The notes below the pieces were generated by a model. That model saw only the letters and a program-made list of their open reading frames with translations, ran no database searches and had not been told where the DNA came from. Position numbers and translations under genes: made by a program. Shown one piece after another: positions 15,780-21,704 of a DNA stretch of 21,704 bases. The first letter of the stretch is position 1. The number at the start of each line of letters is the position of its first letter. Source of the DNA: Tyzzerella sp963558545 (GTDB lineage Bacteria; Bacillota; Clostridia; Lachnospirales; CAG-274); contig NZ_CAUWHO010000037.1 of assembly GCF_963558545.1 (NCBI RefSeq), positions 1-21,704 of the forward strand, read 5' to 3'.

Positions 15780-16553
15780 TTGTTAAATGTAATAGAATTA
15801 AATGCAGGTTATGAAAATAGGAAAATAATAGAAAACTTATGTTTAAGTATAAAAAAAGGCGAAATAATTTCAATAATAGGACCTAATGGCTCTGGTAAAT
15901 CTACGTTACTTAGTTGTTTAACAAGGTATATTAAGCCAATGTCTGGAAATATTTTTTTAGAAAATGAGAATATTTATAGTAAATCTATAAAAGAGTTTTC
16001 TAAAAAGGTAGCTATTTTATCTCAGCATCATTCTGTAACAAGTAATGTAACAGTAAGACAGCTTGTTTCTTATGGTAGGTTGCCTCATAAAAAATGGTAT
16101 GAAAGGCAAAATGAAAAAGACTATGAAATAATTGAACAAGCTATGAAATATACCAATGTTTTACATTATGAAGATAAATTTGTAAATAGTCTTTCAGGTG
16201 GAGAGCAACAAAGAGTATGGATTGCTATGACTTTAGCACAAACACCAGATTTATTACTGTTAGATGAGCCTACTACATATTTAGATATTTCTCATCAGCT
16301 AGAGCTAATGAAACTAATACATACAATAAATAAAGAGAAAAAAATAAATATAATTATGGTTTTACACGATTTAAATCAAGCAAGTGAATATAGCGACAAA
16401 ATTGTGCTTATGAAAAATGGTAAAATTTTTGCCTATGGCTCACCTAAAGATGTAATAAATTGTGAAAATTTAAGAAATGTATACAATATAAAGTGTCATA
16501 TTTGTGAAAATAATAATAAACTTATGATTACACCAATTGATACTTGTAAATAA
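15780..16553 (+). CDS. Heme ABC importer ATPase
   Basis: This 257-residue cytoplasmic ATPase of the FepC/HmuV type pairs with the permease 2 bp upstream. Walker A is GPNGSGKST (34-42), the signature LSGGE (138-142), Walker B LLLLDE (158-163), followed by PTTYLDISHQ, and the switch histidine is H196. The start is TTG at 15780-15782, with AAGGAAGG about 11 bp upstream; no ATG gives the full Walker-A-containing domain at a better place. The C-terminal tail contains a CHIC pair (two cysteines around residues 239-242), not a standard feature of the family. Confidence 0.92.
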   Translation: MLNVIELNAGYENRKIIENLCLSIKKGEIISIIGPNGSGKSTLLSCLTRYIKPMSGNIFLENENIYSKSIKEFSKKVAILSQHHSVTSNVTVRQLVSYGRLPHKKWYERQNEKDYEIIEQAMKYTNVLHYEDKFVNSLSGGEQQRVWIAMTLAQTPDLLLLDEPTTYLDISHQLELMKLIHTINKEKKINIIMVLHDLNQASEYSDKIVLMKNGKIFAYGSPKDVINCENLRNVYNIKCHICENNNKLMITPIDTCK

Positions 16554-16568
16554 GAAAGGAATAAAAAA

Positions 16569-17042
16569 ATGAAAGAACTTTTAGCTAGTAAAAAAACAAC
16601 TTTTATATCATCAATAAATGAAGACAATACTCCTCAAGCAAGCTATGCCCCTTATGTTATTATAAATGATAAAATGTATATTTATATTAGTAAAGTTGCA
16701 GAGCACTATAAAAATTTAGAAAGTAATAAAAATACTAGTGTTATGGTTATTGAAGATGAAACTAACTCACCTGTACTATTTGCTAGAAAAAGGGTAACCT
16801 TTAAAGGAGAAGCTACAAAAATATCTCAAGTAAGTGATGAGATAAAAACAAAATTTGAAAAAATACATAGTAAAAATATGATGGACGTATTATACAAAAT
16901 GGACTTCGACTTTTTTGAAATAAAACTTATAGAAGGAAGACTAGTAGAGGGCTTTGGAAAAGCCTTTAATTTAACTTATAACAGCAATACAAATGATTGG
17001 GAGCAAGAACATATAATAATAGATAAAGCACATAATAGATAA
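16569..17042 (+). CDS. HugZ/HutZ-like heme-degrading protein
   Basis: This 157-residue cytoplasmic protein has the split-barrel (pyridoxamine-phosphate-oxidase-like) fold of the HugZ/HutZ family, which binds heme and opens the ring to release iron. Conserved stretches are NTPQASYAPYV (20-30), EHYKNLESNKNTSVMVIEDE (45-64), LFARKRVTFKGEA (70-82), and GRLVEGFGKAF (123-133). A C-terminal histidine, H155 in KAHNR, matches the heme-ligand position of HutZ (H170), and an aspartate in MDFDFF fits the partner residue HutZ D132. Its place right after the heme importer supports a role in freeing iron from imported heme. Enzymatic ring opening by this family normally uses oxygen or peroxide, so simple heme binding or storage is an alternative. 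Confidence 0.88.
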   Translation: MKELLASKKTTFISSINEDNTPQASYAPYVIINDKMYIYISKVAEHYKNLESNKNTSVMVIEDETNSPVLFARKRVTFKGEATKISQVSDEIKTKFEKIHSKNMMDVLYKMDFDFFEIKLIEGRLVEGFGKAFNLTYNSNTNDWEQEHIIIDKAHNR

Positions 17043-17076
17043 TTAGTTACAATGTTTATTTTACTAGGAGGAAAAT

Positions 17077-18123
17077 ATGAAATTTAAAAAAATAAGTTTA
17101 ATCCTAACTTTAACTTTAGGTATTACAATTACAGGTTGCTCAAATAATTCTAAACAAACATCACAAAACAATAGTGTAGAAAATACATCTACTAGTAATA
17201 ATATAAATAAAGAGCAATTCCCTATTACTATAAAACACGCATTCGGCGAAACAGTAATTGAAAACAAACCAGAACGTATAGCAACAATATCTTGGGGAAA
17301 CCAAGACCTACCTTTAGCCTTTGGCATACTACCAGTTGGTGTATCAAAAGCAAACTATGGTGTTAACGATGAAACTGAGCTATTACCTTGGACAAGTGAA
17401 AAATTTAAAGAATTAGGAGAGCAATCTCCAAATGTTTTTGATGATACAGATGGATTAGATTTTGAAGCAATAAGTTCTTCAAATCCAGATGTAATTTTAG
17501 CATCATATTCAGGAATAACAAAAGAAGATTATGATTTATTAAGCCAAATAGCACCAGTTGTTGCATATCCAAAATTACCTTGGCAAACTAAATGGAGAGA
17601 ACAAATACTTTTAAATTCAATAGCTATTGGTATGGAGGAAGAAGGTAAGAAACTTGTATCAGATTTAGAAAATATTATAAAAGAAGAAATTAATAAATAC
17701 CCACAAATGAAAGGTAAAAATGCTGCTTTCTTTTATTTTAACCCATCTGATTTAGGAAAGTTTTTCATATACCTACCAGAAGACCCTAGAGCAGATTATC
17801 TTTTAGATTTAGGTTTTAGCCTTCCAGATAGTGTTTCAAATATTGCAAAAGATAATAATACTTTTGCTTTAGAGCTAAGTGCAGAAAATATTGATATGCT
17901 AAGTGATATAGATGTTATAGTATGCTATGGAGATGAAAACTTATTAAAAGCTTTACAAGAAGATAAATTAATGAGTACTATGCCAGCTATAAAAAGAGGT
18001 TCTGTTGCACTTATAGAAGATGGCACACCTTTAGCAGCTTCTGCCACACCATCAGCTTTGTCAATACCTTATACTATTGAAAAATATGTTAAAATAATTA
18101 GTGAGGCAGTTGATAAAATATAA
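17077..18123 (+). CDS. Ferric-siderophore-binding lipoprotein (FepB/DesE-like)
   Basis: This 348-residue lipoprotein has a signal peptide and lipobox ITGC (C21), a Ser/Asn/Thr-rich linker, then a class III binding domain. The start of the mature fold, ITIKHAFGETVIENKPERI, and ATISWGNQDLPLAFGILPVG are typical of the FepB/DesE group of iron-siderophore binding proteins. EAISSSNPDVILAS and YDLLSQIAPVVAYP mark the middle. The C-terminal lobe carries MPAIKRGSVALIEDGTP. It feeds the permease pair encoded immediately downstream. Hydroxamate or catecholate ligand cannot be decided by eye. It follows the HugZ-like gene by 34 bp with an AGGAGG site and no separate terminator or clear promoter between them, so it is most likely on the same transcript. 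Confidence 0.9.
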   Translation: MKFKKISLILTLTLGITITGCSNNSKQTSQNNSVENTSTSNNINKEQFPITIKHAFGETVIENKPERIATISWGNQDLPLAFGILPVGVSKANYGVNDETELLPWTSEKFKELGEQSPNVFDDTDGLDFEAISSSNPDVILASYSGITKEDYDLLSQIAPVVAYPKLPWQTKWREQILLNSIAIGMEEEGKKLVSDLENIIKEEINKYPQMKGKNAAFFYFNPSDLGKFFIYLPEDPRADYLLDLGFSLPDSVSNIAKDNNTFALELSAENIDMLSDIDVIVCYGDENLLKALQEDKLMSTMPAIKRGSVALIEDGTPLAASATPSALSIPYTIEKYVKIISEAVDKI

Positions 18124-19121
18124 TGAAATACATAAATTTTATAAATATACTATTAGCAATAATTATATTATTGGTATTATGTGTATTTAGTTCATTATTA
18201 TTCGGCTCTAAAAATATTGACTTATTAACAGTTCTAAATACATTAAAAAATATACATAATGACAGTTTTGATGCAATAGTTGTAAAGGAAAGAATACCCA
18301 GAACAATTTTTAGCCTACTGGCAGGTGCCTCTTTAGGTATATCAGGCACCCTTATGCAATCTATAACAAGAAATCCTATTGCAGACCCAAGTATTTTAGG
18401 GATAAATATGGGAGCTTCTTTATTTGTTGTTTTAGGCATTGCTTTTTTAGGTATTACCACCTATAAAGAATATATAGTATTAGCTTTAATAGGAGGATTA
18501 ATAACAGCAATAGCCGTCTATTTTATAGCATCTATTGGCAATGGTGGAATATCTCTTATGAAACTTGCACTTTCAGGTGTTATAATAAGTTCCATTTTAT
18601 CTTCACTAATAAATATGGTTATGTTGCCAAGAAGTGATGTTATGAGTAGCTTTAGATTTTGGCAAGTAGGAAGTGTTAGTGGAGTAAATTGGCAATCTAT
18701 ACTTTCAATGTTACCATTTATTATTATTGGTATAATATTAAGTATTGCTGTTGCACCATCATTAAATGCGTTGGCATTAGGAGATGAAGTGGCAATAGGC
18801 TTAGGGGTTAAAGTAGGACTAACTAGAATTATTAGTACTATTTCAGCAATTTTATTATGCTCTACGGTAACAGCTTTAGCAGGACCAATAGGATTTATTG
18901 GCTTAATGGCACCTCACATAATTAGAATGTTATTTGGTAATAATATTAAGTTTATAATACCTATATCGGCATTTATAGGAGGAATTATATTAACCTTTTC
19001 AGATGTTATAGGAAGACTTATAGGCTCCCCTAGTGAGCTTGAAGTTGGGATAGTTACATCATTTATAGGTGCTCCAATATTTATTATTATTTCAATGAAA
19101 GCAAAGGTTCGTTCATTATGA
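18123..19121 (+). CDS. Siderophore ABC importer permease (FepD-like)
   Basis: This 332-residue FecCD-family membrane protein is the first of a heterodimeric pair. Family marks are VKERIPRTIFSLLAGASLGISG near 56-77, SITRNPIADPSILGINMGAS at about 81-100, and AGPIGFIGLMAPHIIRMLFG near 258-277. The motif NPIADPSILGIN is characteristic of FepD-type subunits. The start overlaps the stop of the lipoprotein gene as TAATG, and its own stop overlaps the next permease start as ATGA, so all three are translationally coupled. Confidence 0.93.
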   Translation: MKYINFINILLAIIILLVLCVFSSLLFGSKNIDLLTVLNTLKNIHNDSFDAIVVKERIPRTIFSLLAGASLGISGTLMQSITRNPIADPSILGINMGASLFVVLGIAFLGITTYKEYIVLALIGGLITAIAVYFIASIGNGGISLMKLALSGVIISSILSSLINMVMLPRSDVMSSFRFWQVGSVSGVNWQSILSMLPFIIIGIILSIAVAPSLNALALGDEVAIGLGVKVGLTRIISTISAILLCSTVTALAGPIGFIGLMAPHIIRMLFGNNIKFIIPISAFIGGIILTFSDVIGRLIGSPSELEVGIVTSFIGAPIFIIISMKAKVRSL

Positions 19122-20143
19122 AAAAAACAAACAACATTAATGAAAGCTATTTAAAAAGAAGAAAAAAACTAATATTTATAACTACAATGTTATTACTAAT
19201 AACATTAATCTTGTGTTTTAGTATGTTAATGATAGGCAAAGAATTTTATCCACTAAAAACAGTAATAAATGTTTTGTTAGGAGAAAAAATAGATGGTGCT
19301 AACTTTTCTATAAATACAATAAGGCTTCCAAGAATGTTAGCAGGACTTTTAGTAGGCATATCCCTTGCCATTGCTGGTAATACATTTCAAACTATATTAA
19401 GAAATTCTTTAGCAAGCCCAGATGTTATAGGTATTAGTACTAGTTCAAGTGCAGCAGCAGTGTTTTGTATTCTAGTATTAAACTACTCTGGTGTTGTTGT
19501 ATCAATAATATCTACAATTTTTGGAATATTTGTAGCTATACTTATTTATATTATTTCAAAAGGAAATGTATTTTCTAATAATAGGCTTATATTAATAGGT
19601 ATAGGCATTCAAACTCTGTTAAATTCATTTATTTCTTATATTATGATTAATGCAAATGAGTATGATGTTCCAGAAGCATTAAGATGGCTTAATGGTAGTT
19701 TAAATGGTGTTCAAATGAAAAGTATACCTAGCCTATTTGTTATAACTATTATTTTTACTTGTATAATATTATTTTTTGAAAATCATTTAAAAATTATGGA
19801 ATTAGGAGAAGATTTATCTATTTCTTTAGGTGTAAATACTAATATAATAAGAATATTTCTTATTATAAGCTCAGTTTTTCTTATTTCTTTTTCAACTTCT
19901 GTAACAGGGCCAATATCTTTTGTAGCTTTTTTATCTGGACCAATATCTAAAAGGATACTAGGTACAGGTTGTAAAAATATATTTATATCTGGTTTAGTAG
20001 GTGCTATTTTAGTTTTATTATCTGATTTAATAGGGCAATTTGCATTAAATACAAGATATCCAGTTGGTGTTATAACAGGAGTATTAGGTGCACCATATCT
20101 TTTAATATTATTACTCAAATTAAATAAAAAAGGTGGTTTATAA
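19118..20143 (+). CDS. Siderophore ABC importer permease (FepG-like)
   Basis: This 341-residue FecCD-family membrane protein is the second member of the pair. It has a basic N-terminal tail (LKRRKK near residue 12-18), then about ten hydrophobic segments. NTIRLPRMLAGLLVGISLAIAGN and LRNSLASPDVIGISTSSSAAAVF match FepG, in which ASPD-IG replaces the ADP-LG of FepD. The coupling segment reads TGPISFVAFLSGPISKRILG. The start codon overlaps the preceding permease stop by 4 bp, and the ATPase ribosome binding site lies inside its last codons. Confidence 0.92.
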   Translation: MKKTNNINESYLKRRKKLIFITTMLLLITLILCFSMLMIGKEFYPLKTVINVLLGEKIDGANFSINTIRLPRMLAGLLVGISLAIAGNTFQTILRNSLASPDVIGISTSSSAAAVFCILVLNYSGVVVSIISTIFGIFVAILIYIISKGNVFSNNRLILIGIGIQTLLNSFISYIMINANEYDVPEALRWLNGSLNGVQMKSIPSLFVITIIFTCIILFFENHLKIMELGEDLSISLGVNTNIIRIFLIISSVFLISFSTSVTGPISFVAFLSGPISKRILGTGCKNIFISGLVGAILVLLSDLIGQFALNTRYPVGVITGVLGAPYLLILLLKLNKKGGL

Positions 20144-20144
20144 T

Positions 20145-20945
20145 ATGTATAATCAACAAATACTAAAAGGTAACAATTTAGTTTTAAGCTATGAAAATAG
20201 AGAAATAATTAACAATGTAAATATAACTATCCCACCCAATAAAATAAGTGTAATAATAGGTTCTAATGGTTGTGGAAAATCTACATTATTAAAGAGCTTT
20301 GCAAGATTGTTAAAACCTAAATTAGGTAATGTAACTATAAATGATACACCTATTAAAGAGTTTCATTCTAAAAATTTGGCTCAAATTTTAGGATTATTGC
20401 CACAATCACCAATTGTCCCAGAAGGTATAAGTGTATTTGATTTAGTGTCTAGAGGTAGATTTCCTTATCAAAGCTTTTTAAAAGTAAACTCTAAAGAAGA
20501 TAAAAAAGCAGTTGAAGAGGCTCTCAAAATTATGAATATTCAAGACTTAGCAAATAGAAATATAGATGAATTATCTGGTGGACAACGCCAAAGAGTATGG
20601 ATAGCTATGGCTTTAGCACAACAAACAGATATATTATTATTAGATGAGCCAACGACTTACTTAGATATATCATATCAAATTGAAATTTTAGATTTATTAA
20701 CAGATATAAATAAAAAACATAAAACAACAATAGTTATGGTATTACACGATATAAACTTATCTGCAAGGTATGCAGATTATATATTTGCTATAAATAAAGG
20801 AAATTTAATATGTGAAGGTATTCCTTCAAAAGTTATATCAGAAGAATTAATAAAAGAAGTATTTAATTTAGATTGTGTAGTTATTCAAGACCCTATTTCA
20901 AAAACCCCTATGATTGTACCAAAGGGTAGACATAAAATAGTTTAA
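20145..20945 (+). CDS. Siderophore ABC importer ATPase (FepC-like)
   Basis: This 266-residue cytoplasmic ATPase has Walker A GSNGCGKST (39-47), signature LSGGQ (143-147), Walker B ILLLDE (163-168) followed by PTTYLDISYQ, and the switch histidine H201. ISVFDLVSRGRFPYQ is the FepC/FhuC-type segment before the helical domain. I start it at the ATG at 20145-20147, which has AAAAAGGTGG at a good distance; the in-frame GTG at 20133 lies within that site and is unlikely. It is the last gene of the eight-gene operon, and its stop codon forms part of the terminator stem. Confidence 0.95.
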   Translation: MYNQQILKGNNLVLSYENREIINNVNITIPPNKISVIIGSNGCGKSTLLKSFARLLKPKLGNVTINDTPIKEFHSKNLAQILGLLPQSPIVPEGISVFDLVSRGRFPYQSFLKVNSKEDKKAVEEALKIMNIQDLANRNIDELSGGQRQRVWIAMALAQQTDILLLDEPTTYLDISYQIEILDLLTDINKKHKTTIVMVLHDINLSARYADYIFAINKGNLICEGIPSKVISEELIKEVFNLDCVVIQDPISKTPMIVPKGRHKIV

Positions 20946-20974
20946 GAAGATAGTTAAAGCTATCTTCTTTTTTT
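20944..20974 (+). terminator. Rho-independent terminator of the iron operon
   Basis: A 10-bp stem (20944-20953 with 20960-20969) closes a 6-nt loop and runs directly into seven T residues (20968-20974). It overlaps the stop codon of the last ATPase gene. Confidence 0.92.
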
Positions 20975-21424
20975 ATACTAAATACCTTAAAAACAAAAGA
21001 TAATAATTTTAGATATTTATATATAGAATATTATCTATATAAATTTTTAGGTACTTATGAACATAATATTAATTTGTGTATTTAATTTAATGCTTTTTAA
21101 AATTAATATATAAGTAAAAGTATCCTAAATTTGTATTAACTAATTTAGGACATTCTCAAAATAAATAATGTTACACACATAGTAAATCCTAATATATTTT
21201 AAAAAAATATTTAATCTTATTTAAAGACTTTATATATGTCTTTACATAAGTAAAAAATATATAATCTACTAAAAATATTAAATTCTATTTTATTTTTTAC
21301 TGTTTCAGGTGTTATTTTTAATACATTAATATTTCCCTACTAAACATTATACAAACAAAAAAAGTTGTATAATGTTTAGCTTTAGTGATTTTTTTCACTA
21401 CCGCTAAATACATTATATAACCAA
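20975..21424. other. AT-rich stretch without a recognisable gene
   Basis: No coding region with a ribosome binding site and family resemblance is seen on either strand in these 450 bp. Small inverted repeats occur: 9-bp arms at 21123-21131 and 21142-21150, 7-bp arms at 21222-21228 and 21238-21244, and the larger structure at 21340-21409. A small RNA or a decayed sequence is possible, but nothing identifies one. Confidence 0.6.
21340..21409. repeat. Overlapping, competing inverted repeats
   Basis: A perfect 15-bp inverted repeat (21340-21354 with 21365-21379) has an A-rich 10-nt loop. Its right arm can instead pair with 21403-21413, with a small bulge, enclosing a 6-bp hairpin, TAGTGA/TCACTA (21383-21388 with 21395-21400), that has a T-run in its loop. 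The segment after 21404 is also an imperfect direct repeat of the left arm. The function is unknown. Confidence 0.5.
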
Positions 21425-21459
21425 TAAAAAAAGGTAATATCTAAAATAGATATTACCTT
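21425..21459 (-). terminator. Terminator of the tRNA cluster
   Basis: A perfect 13-bp stem (21431-21443 with 21447-21459) closes a 3-nt loop. Read on the minus strand it is followed by a T-run. It lies 7 bp past the 3' end of tRNA-Asp and ends the minus-strand tRNA transcript. Confidence 0.88.
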
Positions 21460-21466
21460 AAAGTCA

Positions 21467-21540
21467 CGACCCAAAAGGGGCTCGAACCCTCGACCTCTGG
21501 CGTGACAGGCCAGCGCTCTAACCAACTGAGCTATTGGGCC
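21467..21540 (-). tRNA. tRNA-Asp (anticodon GTC)
   Basis: The 74-nt minus-strand sequence folds as a class I tRNA. The acceptor begins GGCCCAA and pairs with TTGGGTC, leaving discriminator G. The D-loop is AGCTCAGTTGGTTAGAGC, the anticodon stem CTGGC/GCCAG flanks loop CTGTCAC (GTC), and the T-loop is GTTCGAGCC. The CCA end is not encoded. Confidence 0.97.
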
Positions 21541-21548
21541 AAAAAAAG

Positions 21549-21622
21549 TGGATCCTCAGGGACTCGAACCCTGGACCGTCCGGTTATGAGCCGGATGCTC
21601 TAACCAACTGAGCTAAAGATCC
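21549..21622 (-). tRNA. tRNA with CAT anticodon (Met or Ile2)
   Basis: The 74-nt minus-strand sequence folds well: acceptor GGATCTT with its complement and discriminator A, anticodon stem TCCGG/CCGGA around loop CTCATAA (CAT). It is not initiator tRNA, since the first acceptor pair is intact and the GGG/CCC anticodon stem is absent. CAT could be elongator methionine or the lysidine-modified isoleucine-2 tRNA. The loop CTCATAA occurs in both, so I leave it open. Confidence 0.93.
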
Positions 21623-21651
21623 ATAATTTTACAATTAATATTCAATTTATA

Positions 21652-21704
21652 AGCCGATGAAGGGACTCGAACCCCCAACCTGCTGATTACAAGTCAGCTG
21701 CTCT
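21652..21704 (-). tRNA. tRNA-Thr (anticodon TGT), cut by the window edge
   Basis: The 3' part of a tRNA is present on the minus strand, with its 5' part beyond the window. The anticodon stem GCTGA/TCAGC flanks loop CTTGTAA (TGT), the T-loop is GTTCGAGTC, and the acceptor 3' strand ends CATCGGC with discriminator T. It would be the first of three tRNAs seen in this cluster. Confidence 0.93.

Noticed and set aside
20975..21424. Riboswitch or CRISPR array in the gene-free stretch
   Set aside because: No regularly spaced direct repeats and no conserved riboswitch core could be recognised, and the plus-strand gene that such a switch would control is absent.
1..21704. Insertion sequences, prophage genes or integrase-linked att sites near the tRNA genes
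   Set aside because: No transposase, integrase or phage protein is encoded in the window and no long duplicated tRNA 3' end was seen.

Overview
The window is very AT-rich and codes on both strands. It looks like chromosome from a spore-forming, low-GC Gram-positive bacterium, probably of the class Clostridia. The support is strong AGGAGG-type ribosome binding sites, diaminopimelate metabolism (dapF), spore maturation genes spmA/spmB, a CwlD-type spore cortex amidase, a small UPF0291 protein, lipoprotein solute-binding proteins, and tRNA genes with no encoded CCA. I cannot name a species.

Left part (1-6000, nearly all minus strand): a promoter fires out of the left edge, followed by a UPF0291 protein and a tRNA-Ser(GCT) with its own promoter and terminator. 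Next is a tightly packed minus-strand operon, read from 5990 down to 732: a flavodoxin-fold/Asn-rich/SCP2 fusion protein, dapF, a PAP2-family lipid phosphatase, an ECF sigma factor, its membrane zinc-finger anti-sigma factor, and a GNAT-like acyltransferase. The mix of peptidoglycan precursor synthesis, lipid-carrier phosphatase and ECF sigma suggests an envelope theme (inference).

Middle (6000-13650): divergent from that operon is a complete four-gene catecholate-siderophore importer (permease, permease, ATPase, lipoprotein) in the same order and sizes as YclNOPQ. Its binding protein keeps all five residues that correspond to the ferric-siderophore contacts of CeuE. It ends in a 21-bp bidirectional hairpin shared with the convergent spmA-spmB pair. 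Then come a large unrecognised protein (predicted propeller-like N-terminal part, coiled-coil C-terminus) and an overlapping cwlD-like amidase.

Right part (13650-20975): an eight-gene iron/heme operon. It holds an IsdE-like heme-binding lipoprotein, a single FecCD permease and an ATPase, then a HugZ/HutZ-type heme-degrading protein, then a FepB/D/G/C-like siderophore importer. Heme import, heme iron release and siderophore import therefore appear to share one transcript. The last part holds about 450 bp without a gene and a minus-strand tRNA cluster (Thr, a CAT-anticodon tRNA, Asp).

The most notable regulatory signal is a composite element, GTTA-N4-AAACTAAC-N4-GTTA, found with identical spacing at the promoters of both iron operons. 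At the first promoter it is embedded in a site matching the DtxR/IdeR box at 17 of 19 positions. I infer that both operons are repressed by the same iron-sensing DtxR-family regulator, which is not in this window.
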